A DNA stretch of 64,000 nucleotides from a virus, in the IMG/VR virus record IMGVR_UViG_3300031669_000007, positions 1-64,000 of that record. One strand, given 5' to 3'. Shown one piece after another: positions 13,983 to 21,525 of this stretch (position 1 is its first letter; every line of letters starts with the position of its first letter). A program made the position numbers and the translations under genes. The notes under the pieces were generated by a model, which did not search any database, had not been told where the DNA came from, and worked only from the letters and a program-made list of their open reading frames with translations.

Positions 13983-14256
13983 TGTCTTCTTCTTTGTGTA
14001 GTGAGACTACGTTTGATTCGCTAATTTCTTTATATCGGATAGACTTAACATAATCAATCTTAATCTCTAACCACCCATCACTTGTTTGAAAGTTAATAAA
14101 GTGATCGGTAGTCAGAATATTCCAAACCTTGAGCTCCAATACTTCGTTATCAATTAATATAATCTCTACGTCGCCGTATTCTTTTGGTTCATCATCAACT
14201 TCTGTTAGTTCATCGACAACTTCTGTCTGTTTTACTTTATTACTAAATGGCCACAT
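13975..14256 (-). CDS. Hypothetical protein, 93 residues
   Basis: Start at 14256 (MWPFSNKVKQTEVVDE) with AGGAAG upstream. Acidic N-terminal third, then a beta-rich domain (VEIILIDNEVLELKVW; DGWLEIKIDYVKSIRY). Overlaps the HD gene start by 8 bases. Function unknown. Confidence 0.6.
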   Translation of the reverse strand: MWPFSNKVKQTEVVDELTEVDDEPKEYGDVEIILIDNEVLELKVWNILTTDHFINFQTSDGWLEIKIDYVKSIRYKEISESNVVSLHKEEDNA

Positions 14257-14257
14257 G

Positions 14258-14518
14258 TTATTCTTCCTCTTCTTCGTCGTTATTAGTTTCTTTCCTGACA
14301 GGAGCAAATGCTGCCCATAGTATGTATCCAAGAGTTATAACAAGAGCAGAACCAATCAATACAGCAAGAATTATTGGATGTAGAAAAATAAGAATTAAAA
14401 CAGAAATAAGCAACAGGGTGCCGATAATACTTTTCACGCTATTTCTTAGATCTTTTCTTGCCAGTGCTCTATCCTTTTCTGTCGGTAGAATGCCATTGAT
14501 ATACTTCTTAACTTTCAT
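14258..14518 (-). CDS. Two-helix membrane protein
   Basis: Start at 14518 (MKVKKYINGILPTEKD) with AAAGGA upstream and an ATGA overlap with the preceding gene. Two adjacent hydrophobic segments (IIGTLLLISVLILIF and LAVLIGSALVITLGYILW) and a poly-Glu end. Probable inner-membrane protein. Confidence 0.6.
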   Translation of the reverse strand: MKVKKYINGILPTEKDRALARKDLRNSVKSIIGTLLLISVLILIFLHPIILAVLIGSALVITLGYILWAAFAPVRKETNNDEEEEE

Positions 14519-14838
14519 ACTTGTTCCTTTGGTAAATAAGTTAGCACTTCCCATACTCGTTCTTTATCTCTCTCGAGTTCTCGCTCTGTCATTTCTCTTC
14601 GATAAGTATTTTCTGTCCAACACTCACATAAAGAATGCTTGTCTTCCATAAATGTAATATCAGGGAAAAATTCAGGACAGAGACAACCATACCCAATTAT
14701 CTCTGTAACTTTTCCTTTTACAAAAGGATCTTTATTCCACGGATGAGCGTTAATTGGTTGTTGAAACTGACAATTGCAACAACAACTACCGTGAGCTGAG
14801 AATCCATTTATATCATTCTTGTCACACGGGTTATTCAT
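14515..14838 (-). CDS. Cys-rich hypothetical protein
   Basis: A 107-residue protein with an N-terminal Cys cluster (GSCCCNCQF), then G-C-L-C-P-E-F-F and L-C-E-C-W-T: four pairs able to bind two metals. The C-terminal third is a charged helix. No family recognised. Confidence 0.55.
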   Translation of the reverse strand: MNNPCDKNDINGFSAHGSCCCNCQFQQPINAHPWNKDPFVKGKVTEIIGYGCLCPEFFPDITFMEDKHSLCECWTENTYRREMTERELERDKERVWEVLTYLPKEQV

Positions 14839-15602
14839 TATAAAAGTCTATTTGAAGAATATATCTTTTTCATCATTCCTTTGGTCCATCCTTGAGAAAT
14901 ATATTCATCTAACTTTTCTATTTCAATTCGACGAGAAATTTGTGCCCAAGGTAAAGTTGCCCAACAGGTCCCAAACTGTGAATTCTTTTTTCCTTGTGCA
15001 TGACCAATTTTTTTGAATGTATTTTTCTGTTTTTCTCTAGCTTTTGGTGTTTTTGAATTTATTCGTGCCGTGCAGTTTGGATCAAAGAAGGCAGTTTTAT
15101 TTTGTCTTTGAAGATTTGTGGCAGCTTTCCCTCCAAGTTTCCCCCATTTACTCTGTGTCTCTGAACTAAATCTACCCAATTTTCTTTCTCTTAGCATTGT
15201 TACAAATGTCATGTCTCCAGGTTTGTTTGTGACACTGCCGCCGTTTAATCCATTATTGTTGATATAATCAAATCCGCCATCTAATCCATTTTCAGGTTTT
15301 TCATTTGCCCACACCTTTTTGCCGGTTATTGTATCTTTTGCTTTGACAATATCCCATTGTTCTGAACACATTAAAGCAAACTTAGTGAGTTCTTCTTTCT
15401 CTGTATATAAGCAATACCAAATAGTTTCAACTTGATCTTCTCCGTGGATTCGTAGGTGGTTCCCCCAATAATTTCCAGATCCGTTATATTCATATAGTAG
15501 ATAATTTTCTGATCCAGATGTCTTACCCAAATACAATAAGCCGGTAACCGCATGTCGCTTAATATAAAGGTATGTAGGATTAAATATTTTTTCTATTAAC
15601 AC
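14838..15602 (-). CDS. GIY-YIG-type homing endonuclease
   Basis: A 254-residue protein from a GTG at 15602 that overlaps the exonuclease 3' end by 23 bases. The N-terminus has a degenerate GIY-YIG signature (T-Y-L-Y-I-K-R-H-x-V-T-G-L-L-Y-L-G-K-T), then G-S-G-N-Y-W-G-N-H, E-T-I-W-Y-C-L and the asparagine block E-K-P-E-N-G-L-D-G-G. The C-terminal half is a basic DNA-binding region with S-K-W-G-K-L-G-G-K-A repeats. Shares its first 110 residues with the proteins at 29546-30193 and 37518-38108. Confidence 0.75.
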   Translation of the reverse strand: MLIEKIFNPTYLYIKRHAVTGLLYLGKTSGSENYLLYEYNGSGNYWGNHLRIHGEDQVETIWYCLYTEKEELTKFALMCSEQWDIVKAKDTITGKKVWANEKPENGLDGGFDYINNNGLNGGSVTNKPGDMTFVTMLRERKLGRFSSETQSKWGKLGGKAATNLQRQNKTAFFDPNCTARINSKTPKAREKQKNTFKKIGHAQGKKNSQFGTCWATLPWAQISRRIEIEKLDEYISQGWTKGMMKKIYSSNRLL

Positions 15603-16137
15603 CCAACATCCCTAATTCTTTGAAGACTTGCTGAACTCCTCTTGCTTGATGATAGGCATCTGCTAATGCATTATGAGCATCTAAATTATTTTTGGGTCTT
15701 GGGTCTCCTATTAAAGAAAACAATGTTCTGCTGTCTCGGATTTGCCAATAATTCCAAGGGATTGGCTTACCTAACATGCGATATAAGTTTTCTAAAATTA
15801 CAATATCAAATGTCGTCCCGTGAGCATAAATGTCATTGACGCCAACAATATACTTGTTGAGTTGAGTTGTAAAATCTTCAAGCGATATGCGATTCTCTAC
15901 TGAGAATGCTTCTTCTTGCGATTCTTTAGATTGCTTTCCCCACCACTCAACTGTGTCGTGATTTATTGTCCTACCAAGTGCTGTTTGTTCGTCCATATCA
16001 AGTCTCAGATAAATTGCAGACGAATCGTCTGGATCCTTTTCTGAAAACTTATCAAACTTTACTGCACCAAAAGTTAATACTACTGATGTTGGGCTCGTAT
16101 CCAACGTTTCTAAGTCGAGCATTAGGTCTTGAGCCAT
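15580..16137 (-). CDS. dexA: DEDD 3'-5' exonuclease (DexA-like)
   Basis: A 185-residue DnaQ-fold nuclease. ExoI is D-L-M-L-D-L-E-T-L-D (residues 4-13), ExoII is H-G-T-T-F-D-I-V-I-L (about 107-116) and ExoIII is D-A-H-N-A-L-A-D-A (about 155-163), all four acids and the His present. The H-D-T-V-E-W-W block is typical of phage members. It matches T4 exonuclease A in size and motifs. The start overlaps the ClpS stop. Confidence 0.75.
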   Translation of the reverse strand: MAQDLMLDLETLDTSPTSVVLTFGAVKFDKFSEKDPDDSSAIYLRLDMDEQTALGRTINHDTVEWWGKQSKESQEEAFSVENRISLEDFTTQLNKYIVGVNDIYAHGTTFDIVILENLYRMLGKPIPWNYWQIRDSRTLFSLIGDPRPKNNLDAHNALADAYHQARGVQQVFKELGMLGVNRKNI

Positions 16138-16448
16138 TAAATTGCCTGCTCCAAACGAACCAGCAACGGAAATCCGTTGTTTCGTGCAAGAACACTCACG
16201 TCCATGCCTTTTTGTTCTGCGAGCTCGTAAGGTAAAACAGCAACCACCGCTGATCCATCTTCATGAACCTTAGCGCATAGTTCTGCTGCTGATTCTTCTG
16301 AGTGATCAAAAATTTCAACTAAACTCGTGATAACGAATTCCATTGTTGTTATCTCATCATTCATATAAATTACATTATAGAGCGAAGGTGGAGCCAAGTC
16401 AGTTTTAGGCTTAATCTTCTCTCTTGTTGATGTGTCTGTCATTGCCAT
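16137..16448 (-). CDS. clpS: ClpS-like adaptor
   Basis: A 103-residue protein matching ClpS, the adaptor that hands N-degron substrates to ClpAP. The core reads Y-N-V-I-Y-M-N-D-E-I-T-T-M-E-F-V, with N-D and T-T/M positions of the substrate pocket, then A-x-L-C-A-K-V-H-E-D-G and A-V-L-P-Y-E-L-A-E-Q-K. The phage copy may redirect host proteolysis; that role is inferred. Directly downstream of Hsp20 and the hairpin at 16466-16483. Confidence 0.85.
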   Translation of the reverse strand: MAMTDTSTREKIKPKTDLAPPSLYNVIYMNDEITTMEFVITSLVEIFDHSEESAAELCAKVHEDGSAVVAVLPYELAEQKGMDVSVLARNNGFPLLVRLEQAI

Positions 16449-16465
16449 GCTATTTCCTTTAGTGT

Positions 16466-16483
16466 GGGCGGGTTTCCCCGCCC
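16466..16483 (-). other. GNRA-capped hairpin between hsp20 and clpS
   Basis: On the minus strand GGGCGGG-GAAA-CCCGCCC, a perfect 7-bp GC stem with a GAAA tetraloop in the 40-base gap between the two genes. No U-run follows (ACACTAAAGG), so it is not a classic terminator; mRNA stabilisation or processing is possible. Confidence 0.65.
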
Positions 16484-16489
16484 GTTAGT

Positions 16490-16960
16490 TTACTCTGCTT
16501 TTTTCAACTGTTTCAGTTTTCTAATTTCAATCTTTCGAGGTTTATGTTCCTCTGGGACTTCAACTTCAAGGTCGATGATAAGCATTCCGTCTTCGCATTT
16601 TGCTCCTCTTACGACTACATGTTCTGCAAGATTAAATGTGCGCTCAAATGAACGAGCACTTATTCCCTGAAATACATAGTCTTGTTTTTCGCGCTCTTGT
16701 TGTTTGCCTTTAACCGTTAGAACATTTCTTTCTAATGTAATGTCGAGTTCGGAATCTTTAAATCCCGCAACTGCTATATGAATAGCATAGCACATATCGT
16801 TCAATTTTACAATATCATACGGTGGATAATTAACCGAAACCGATGCAGCGGATGCACGGTCTAAGTCGGCGAACATTCGGTCGAATCCGATTGAAGAGCG
16901 ATGTAAGTTTGCAACAAGTGAGGGTAGATCGAGGGTTGTGAGACGTGTAGATTGATTCAT
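16490..16960 (-). CDS. Hsp20 / small heat-shock protein
   Basis: A 156-residue protein of the IbpA type. N-terminal helical region (IGFDRMFADLDRA), alpha-crystallin domain with Y-D-I-V-K-L-N-D, I-A-V-A-G-F-K-D-S-E-L-D-I-T, L-T-V-K-G-K-Q and the A-R-S-F-E-R-T-F-N-L block, and a C-terminal P-R-K-I-E-I. Holds unfolded proteins; in phages it may aid capsid assembly. Late promoter at 17028-17035. Confidence 0.9.
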   Translation of the reverse strand: MNQSTRLTTLDLPSLVANLHRSSIGFDRMFADLDRASAASVSVNYPPYDIVKLNDMCYAIHIAVAGFKDSELDITLERNVLTVKGKQQEREKQDYVFQGISARSFERTFNLAEHVVVRGAKCEDGMLIIDLEVEVPEEHKPRKIEIRKLKQLKKAE

Positions 16961-17027
16961 TGTTTTTCTCCTTTATTAAGCAAGATCAATATATGTAAGA
17001 CCCGGCTAATCCAGCATCTTACATTAT

Positions 17028-17035
17028 TATTTATA
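17028..17035 (-). promoter_or_regulatory. Late promoter TATAAATA (hsp20-clpS)
   Basis: Exact minus-strand TATAAATA 67 bases upstream of the Hsp20 start. Suggests late transcription of hsp20 and clpS. Confidence 0.7.
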
Positions 17036-17084
17036 CGCGGTTATGGGAGAAAAGTAAAGATAACCGGTTAGAAATTTAACCGAT

Positions 17085-17339
17085 TTAATACATCTTCTTT
17101 GGCATTGATTCAGCGGCCAATTTTTTATTCCAACGATTTTTCCCTGCTGCCATCTTTTCCTTACGGCGTGTGGTTGGTTTAACGTATGCTTCTCTACTGC
17201 GTAGGTCAAGCAAAAGACCAGAGTCTCTTACTTTGTTTTTCCATTTTCTGAGTGCTTGGTCGAATTTTCCGTCACGAACATGAACGGTGTTTCCTTCACA
17301 AATTACTGCATCGGTTGTGTTATTTCGGTAGTTTGCCAT
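17085..17339 (-). CDS. rpsU: Ribosomal protein bS21 homologue
   Basis: An 84-residue basic protein with the bS21 pattern: N-T-V-H-V-R-D-G-K-F-D-Q-A-L-R-K-W-K-N-K-V-x-x-S-G, then R-x-R-E-A-Y-V-K-P-T-T-R-R-K-E-K and N-R-W-N-K-K. bS21 sits on the 30S subunit near the Shine-Dalgarno duplex; phage copies may bias initiation toward phage messages. An extra 13-residue N-terminus precedes the core. Late promoter at 17364-17371. Confidence 0.85.
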   Translation of the reverse strand: MANYRNNTTDAVICEGNTVHVRDGKFDQALRKWKNKVRDSGLLLDLRSREAYVKPTTRRKEKMAAGKNRWNKKLAAESMPKKMY

Positions 17340-17363
17340 TGGTTCCTTATTAAGTGTTAGTAT

Positions 17364-17371
17364 TATTTATA
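17364..17371 (-). promoter_or_regulatory. Late promoter TATAAATA (rpsU)
   Basis: Exact minus-strand TATAAATA 24 bases upstream of the bS21 start, with a short leader GGAACCA before the ATG. Confidence 0.7.
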
Positions 17372-17393
17372 TATCTAAAATGCAGTGAAAATA

Positions 17394-19226
17394 TTATTTT
17401 GGTTGATCAAGATACCTTGCAACTTGCTCCTGTTCAGTGTGGTTTAAATCATCGATGTCGTATTCGCCTGTGCTAATCTTTTCAACAAGCAAGCGAATAT
17501 ATTCTTTGTCATATGCGTAAGCTGAAGTGACATCTTTATCAATCTCGATCCACCTTGTGCCTACCCACTTGAACAGCTTGCTTGGCATATAATCAACTCT
17601 TAGAAATAAATCTCCGTTACCTGGATTGGGCGGGAAAATTACACCAAAGCTTGCGTTTCCTCCTTTTGGCATATCTGCTGTTACTACAAATACATTTTCT
17701 TCTGCCTTATCGACATCGCTATTGCTCTCCATTTGAGTATGTTCTTTAACTTTATCAATTGAATTAGATTCTTCGATTTGCTCAAGCAACGAACTTTTTT
17801 CGTGTAGTTCTGTTTGAAGTGCCGAATATAAGTCTTTTATTGTTACTTCTTTATTATATATTTCCTGAGTCAACGATAATTCTTTATCAGTTAGATTTTT
17901 CTTAGCAATGACGATCTCATTATTTTTTTCTTCTATTATTTTTTGTAAGTCTGTTAGGTCTAACAGAGCAGAATTAATTTGAGTATCCTTGCTATCTATT
18001 TCAGCTTGCAATGCTGTTAGCATCTCTTCATACAAAGAACTTTGTTCTTCGCTTGCCTTCTTTGCCTTTTCTTCTAACTCAGATTTCTCATCAAGTAACG
18101 AGTCGTAGCTATCTATTAGCGTTTTAAGCTGTCCCCTTAATGTGCTATCAGCAGTTACTAAATCAGAACACTCTTCCTCAAGTGAGAATATAACAGGAAC
18201 CAAGTTGTTAAAATCGTCTGTTACTTTTTTCAATGACGCAGTAAGCTCTGTTATTTCCTCCTCAATCTGCGAAGTTTCTGCTTGTCGCTGCTGTAACTCA
18301 TCGTTTCTCTTTCTTTCCTCATCAAGCAATGCTGCTAGTCTATCGCTCTCTGATGTATCAACAACAATTTTCTCTGCGACTATTTCTTTAGGAGGTAAGT
18401 CAACTATTTGTTTTGATGCTATTCTTTTTCGTTCTTCTTTAATCCAATCCATCGAAGTTGTTGCCGCAAGCAATAGCATAATTGCAAGCGGATCAAACAC
18501 AACAACGATAATAATAATTACAAGTCTGACTGCTGCTTCAAGAGTATTTTGGTCGGGGTTTGCTCCATAAATAACTGCTGCAATATACTGTATTGGCCCA
18601 ACATCTGCAATCGCAGTTCTTAATTTGCTCGCAATTGGTGCTTTCTCTGATTGCAATTTAACGATATCATTTTGCGCCCTATCTATGTCGTCGGATAACC
18701 TTGCTCTATCTTTTGATTGACTGCGACGAATGTATAAAGCTCTCTCTGCTGCGCTCTGAGTATATGTTCGCCCATCTCTAAGTTTTATATCTCTGCTTGT
18801 GCCCTGAGATATTTCGTTATTTACTACATCATCTAATTGTTTTATAAGATTTCTATCGCTTGCAATGTTATCTCTGTCGTTCTGAATTTTCTCATCAAAC
18901 ACAGAAACCTGAGCTGCAATATCGCCTGACGGAACAGCCTGGTCTAAGTGAGCCTTGCTCAAGAAACCAAACGACCCCATACTGGTAATTCCCATCAATA
19001 TGATAACGGCCGGAACCAAGTAAAGTTTTAGTCTTAGCGGTGACTTATCCCAGTTATAATGCAACCATGCCGTCGTAACAATCTTCGAGAATTCTAACGT
19101 GGCTCCCATTATTATGATAGGAAGTGGCATAGCTGCAAAGATTGCGACCAGTCCCAATACGCTATAATAAGCACTTACAGCAGACAAAGATAGTGCGGCA
19201 AACAAAGTAATCAGTGATACAAACAT
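17394..19226 (-). CDS. Large membrane coiled-coil protein
   Basis: A 610-residue protein. Three hydrophobic segments occur in the first 90 residues, a fourth pair near 225-260 (RLVIIIIVVVFDPLAIMLLLA), a coiled coil between TM groups (about 100-200), and a long coiled coil from about 290 to 500 rich in E, K, L and S. The C-terminal 100 residues form a small domain (G-D-L-F-L-R-V-D-Y; K-W-V-G-T-R-W-I-E-I) that looks like a virion or adhesin cap. I recall similar proteins in marine T4-like phages without a known role. Confidence 0.65.
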   Translation of the reverse strand: MFVSLITLFAALSLSAVSAYYSVLGLVAIFAAMPLPIIIMGATLEFSKIVTTAWLHYNWDKSPLRLKLYLVPAVIILMGITSMGSFGFLSKAHLDQAVPSGDIAAQVSVFDEKIQNDRDNIASDRNLIKQLDDVVNNEISQGTSRDIKLRDGRTYTQSAAERALYIRRSQSKDRARLSDDIDRAQNDIVKLQSEKAPIASKLRTAIADVGPIQYIAAVIYGANPDQNTLEAAVRLVIIIIVVVFDPLAIMLLLAATTSMDWIKEERKRIASKQIVDLPPKEIVAEKIVVDTSESDRLAALLDEERKRNDELQQRQAETSQIEEEITELTASLKKVTDDFNNLVPVIFSLEEECSDLVTADSTLRGQLKTLIDSYDSLLDEKSELEEKAKKASEEQSSLYEEMLTALQAEIDSKDTQINSALLDLTDLQKIIEEKNNEIVIAKKNLTDKELSLTQEIYNKEVTIKDLYSALQTELHEKSSLLEQIEESNSIDKVKEHTQMESNSDVDKAEENVFVVTADMPKGGNASFGVIFPPNPGNGDLFLRVDYMPSKLFKWVGTRWIEIDKDVTSAYAYDKEYIRLLVEKISTGEYDIDDLNHTEQEQVARYLDQPK

Positions 19227-19288
19227 TAATTTTCCTTTTGTGGTAGAGATATCAAGTGTATCTAATATTTACCAAATATTAAAAATAG

Positions 19289-19316
19289 TATATACGACTT
19301 TAATACAGGAAATCAA
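19289..19316 (-). promoter_or_regulatory. Probable early promoter
   Basis: TTGATT, 16-base spacer, TATATA on the minus strand, about 60 bases upstream of the 17394-19226 gene. Same 16-base spacing as the other early promoters but a poorer match. Confidence 0.5.
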
Positions 19317-19329
19317 GAAAACCGAACGA

Positions 19330-19572
19330 TTAAAGAACTGTTGCGTCCTTACCGATACCGCTAACATAGTTAGGGTCTTTTGTGAATGGGTGCGGTTCTG
19401 TTGGAGAAACCGTTCCGGGTGACGTGTATTGGTTGTATGGACGATAACTGTTTGTTCCAACACTCTGTCTATCTGGTGCTGCTTCGACACCCAACTTACG
19501 GTCTCGGCGTTGCGCCTTAGTTAGAGGGTTAAATAACAGGTTATTTCCGAAATTTTGGTATGAGTTGGACAT
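19330..19572 (-). CDS. Probable small virion protein
   Basis: An 80-residue Asn/Pro/Tyr-rich protein (MSNSYQNFGNNLLFNP; YRPYNQYTSPGTVSP) with little predicted secondary structure. A perfect late promoter lies 5 bases before its ATG, so it is late and probably leaderless. Composition suggests a structural or neck peptide; inference. Confidence 0.55.
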   Translation of the reverse strand: MSNSYQNFGNNLLFNPLTKAQRRDRKLGVEAAPDRQSVGTNSYRPYNQYTSPGTVSPTEPHPFTKDPNYVSGIGKDATVL

Positions 19573-19577
19573 ACAAG

Positions 19578-19585
19578 TATTTATA
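19578..19585 (-). promoter_or_regulatory. Late promoter TATAAATA, 5 bases before ATG
   Basis: Exact TATAAATA on the minus strand followed by CTTGT and the ATG of the 19330-19572 gene. It overlaps the 3' end of the 19581-19799 gene. Confidence 0.65.
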
Positions 19586-19799
19586 CAGAATTTCGATTTC
19601 CTTTCAGAATACGCATTATTGCCTCTTCTTCGGTAAGTGAGTCTGATTCTCTAACAATCATCGTGGTTGGGAGTTTAACTCTTTCACTTATTATTTGTAG
19701 AGTTATATATCTGGGTTCTACTGCTATTATTTGGCAGACGTTGTCAGCCCAATAAATCCAAGACCCTATACTCAATTGTGTTTCTTTATCAATTATCAC
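19581..19799 (-). CDS. TEEEA-family protein 6 (SH3/KOW-like)
   Basis: A 72-residue protein from a GTG at 19799. Begins with a small beta-barrel-like region (I-G-S-W-I-Y-W-A-D-N-V-C-Q-I-I) and ends L-T-E-E-E-A-I-M-R-I-L-K-G. Last of six tandem copies sharing 'G-D-x-V/I-x-x-x-N-x-V/C-x-V-I' near the start and 'T/S-E-E-E-A/T-x-M/F-x-L-L-K' at the end. Confidence 0.65.
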   Translation of the reverse strand: MIIDKETQLSIGSWIYWADNVCQIIAVEPRYITLQIISERVKLPTTMIVRESDSLTEEEAIMRILKGNRNSV

Positions 19800-19995
19800 T
19801 CTTTGTATGACCTTTGAGAATGAGCATAGCTGCTTCTTCTTCTGTAATTACTGTCATTTCTGATGATCGATAGGTGCTTAGTCTGAAGTCGTAATTAAAT
19901 CCTGCTCCACGTATTATAAGAATATCCTCAACGTTGATAACCTTACAAACATAGTTGGACCACATAACCCAGTCTCCGACCCTAATAGAAGTCAT
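19789..19995 (-). CDS. TEEEA-family protein 5
   Basis: A 68-residue copy: V-G-D-W-V-M-W-S-N-Y-V-C-K-V-I-N near the start, end I-T-E-E-E-A-A-M-L-I-L-K-G. Closest to the 19581-19799 protein; the genes overlap by 11 bases. Confidence 0.65.
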   Translation of the reverse strand: MTSIRVGDWVMWSNYVCKVINVEDILIIRGAGFNYDFRLSTYRSSEMTVITEEEAAMLILKGHTKSDN

Positions 19996-20216
19996 CTATT
20001 TGCACAGCTCTTTAAGAGAAAAATAGTAACTTCTTCCTCAGTTAGCACTTCTACATCTTTAATTCTACTTTGCGGTATTCTAACAACAACTGATTCATAA
20101 GGACGAAGAAGCATCTCAAGTCTGGTTTTATCTACGGCAACAACTGTTCCAAGATAATTATCATATCCAAGAATATTGCCGATCTTAATTTTTTTTCCGT
20201 TTTTATCAGTTGGCAT
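19992..20216 (-). CDS. TEEEA-family protein 4
   Basis: A 74-residue copy starting MPTDKNGKKIKIGNIL; D-N-Y-L-G-T-V-V-A-V-D resembles a KOW-type turn. End L-T-E-E-E-V-T-I-F-L-L-K. This F-L-L-K end comes close to the F-L-L-K/R-W tail of the larger family. Confidence 0.65.
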   Translation of the reverse strand: MPTDKNGKKIKIGNILGYDNYLGTVVAVDKTRLEMLLRPYESVVVRIPQSRIKDVEVLTEEEVTIFLLKSCANR

Positions 20217-20451
20217 TTTTTAATAAATACATTGTTGTTTCTTCTTCAGAAAGCATTATTAGTTCTTTCTCTGGGTGGTGTGACCACTGTAATCCGACAG
20301 GGAACAAATATTCTTCTTTAAAAGGACGAGTCAGAACGATTGTGGTTCCTTCATACTCATCTAATCCCTGAACAACAAAACATCGTCCCGCAGTGTTTAA
20401 TACTAAACGACCAATAAGTATTTGATTACCATTTATATCGTACGCTATCAT
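20206..20451 (-). CDS. TEEEA-family protein 3
   Basis: An 81-residue copy starting MIAYDINGNQILIGRL. Beta-rich core (RCFVVQGLDEYEGTTIVL) and end L-S-E-E-E-T-T-M-Y-L-L-K-N. Its end overlaps the next start. Confidence 0.65.
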   Translation of the reverse strand: MIAYDINGNQILIGRLVLNTAGRCFVVQGLDEYEGTTIVLTRPFKEEYLFPVGLQWSHHPEKELIMLSEEETTMYLLKNAN

Positions 20452-20698
20452 TTTTTAACAGTTCAAAGACTGCCTCTTCTTCGGTCATTGCAATGATATC
20501 AACTGCATTTTGCCAACATTGCAGGGTTCCACCTTTTAATTTAAGTAGCACAGCATCTGTTCTTATTTTGTATACAGAAGTCTTCAGTGATCTAATTTCA
20601 ACAACATCAAAGACACCATAATCATACATTATGCCACCGCCGAGAACTGAGAAGGCGCAATCGCCAACTTCTATGTTGCGGCCGTTTTTATCCTTCAT
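20426..20698 (-). CDS. TEEEA-family protein 2
   Basis: A 90-residue copy starting MKDKNGRNIEVGDCAF, with F-D-V-V-E-I-R-S-L-K and end M-T-E-E-E-A-V-F-E-L-L-K-N. Overlaps the next gene by 26 bases, the largest overlap of the set. Confidence 0.65.
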   Translation of the reverse strand: MKDKNGRNIEVGDCAFSVLGGGIMYDYGVFDVVEIRSLKTSVYKIRTDAVLLKLKGGTLQCWQNAVDIIAMTEEEAVFELLKNDSVRYKW

Positions 20699-20936
20699 TT
20701 GCTTGCCTCTTCAAGATCCACATGATCATGTCTTCTTCTGGCAAGAGAACAAGAGAGTTGCAAGGTTGATTTTTCTTTTTAGTAGTAGGCGACGGTTCTC
20801 TTAGAAAGATAATTGCATCTCTTCCTTTGAATCTGAATCCCATAATCTTATAAATGTTGTTGAATGAAACAACATGGTCGCCGACTTTAAGAGGGCGACC
20901 AATTATATCTAAATACTCTTTTGGTGATTTATCCAT
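20688..20936 (-). CDS. TEEEA-family protein 1
   Basis: An 82-residue copy, first of the tandem: V-G-D-H-V-V-S-F-N-N-I-Y-K-I-M-G-F near residue 18 and end L-P-E-E-D-M-I-M-W-I-L-K-R. The 'E-E-D-M-I-M-W-I-L-K' end bridges this family and the E-E-D-A-M-L-F-x-L-R-W family. Confidence 0.65.
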   Translation of the reverse strand: MDKSPKEYLDIIGRPLKVGDHVVSFNNIYKIMGFRFKGRDAIIFLREPSPTTKKKNQPCNSLVLLPEEDMIMWILKRQANEG

Positions 20937-21127
20937 TAGTTGAGGCGTTGTTCGGGTGCCTCGATGTAGAAACTGCGACCAACCGCTGCGTTGATTGCGT
21001 CGTCGAAATCAGTCGGCGTGAAAATGTATTGCAGGTCTTTCAAGAGCAATAACAACTCATCTTCAGAAACATTTTGATCGAGCAAATCTGCAAGTATTTC
21101 GCTGTGTTTTTCATTTTGGTCTTCCAT
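20936..21127 (-). CDS. Small acidic helical protein
   Basis: A 63-residue acidic protein (MEDQNEKHSEILADLL; V-S-E-D-E-L-L-L-L-L-K-D-L). First cistron after the promoter at 21170-21197, so it heads the TEEEA operon. No family recognised. Confidence 0.55.
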   Translation of the reverse strand: MEDQNEKHSEILADLLDQNVSEDELLLLLKDLQYIFTPTDFDDAINAAVGRSFYIEAPEQRLN

Positions 21128-21169
21128 GTTAGTCTCCTAAGTTGATCGATTTCTTTATTTACAAGTTAT

Positions 21170-21197
21170 ATTATACACTCTTTTACCGAAAAGTCAA
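21170..21197 (-). promoter_or_regulatory. Sigma70-like early promoter
   Basis: TTGACT, 16-base spacer with TTTCGGTAAAA, TATAAT on the minus strand; heads the operon 21127 to 19581. Confidence 0.8.
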
Positions 21198-21200
21198 GGA

Positions 21201-21506
21201 TTATTTTTGTTTAAGTTTGACCCATGCTTCTGGCTCTGGCTCATAGATTGTTACTTTTGTGTTTTCTTTTTTTCTTTGTTTTTCTCTTTCAATCCGAGCC
21301 AGTGTATCATACATACCAATGGTTGCTTCATCGAGAGTGTTATAAGAACAGTAGTTTAGTTGAGAATCTCGGTCCGCCCATTGATTCGTATCTCTTTGAG
21401 AAAGCCCATACCACGTTAGTTTTTTACGAATTTGAGGAATATATTTTCCTCGAACTTTGATGATACGCTTCTTTTTAAAGAAAGACTTGATTGCTACTAA
21501 AACCAT
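21201..21506 (-). CDS. Hypothetical basic protein
   Basis: Start at 21506 (MVLVAIKSFFKKKRII) with AAAGGAG upstream; a longer reading frame upstream overlaps the 21526-22077 gene in another frame and is a shadow. 101 residues with a basic start, a Trp/Gln-rich middle (YGLSQRDTNQWADRD) and a Lys/Glu-rich end. Confidence 0.55.
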   Translation of the reverse strand: MVLVAIKSFFKKKRIIKVRGKYIPQIRKKLTWYGLSQRDTNQWADRDSQLNYCSYNTLDEATIGMYDTLARIEREKQRKKENTKVTIYEPEPEAWVKLKQK

Positions 21507-21525
21507 AATTAGCTCCTTTCGTAAA

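Noticed and set aside
16466-16483. Intrinsic terminator between hsp20 and clpS
   Set aside because: The hairpin is strong but no T-run follows on the coding strand; kept as an RNA structure only.
17027-17209. 60-residue frame overlapping bS21
   Set aside because: Same-strand shadow of rpsU in another frame without a start signal.
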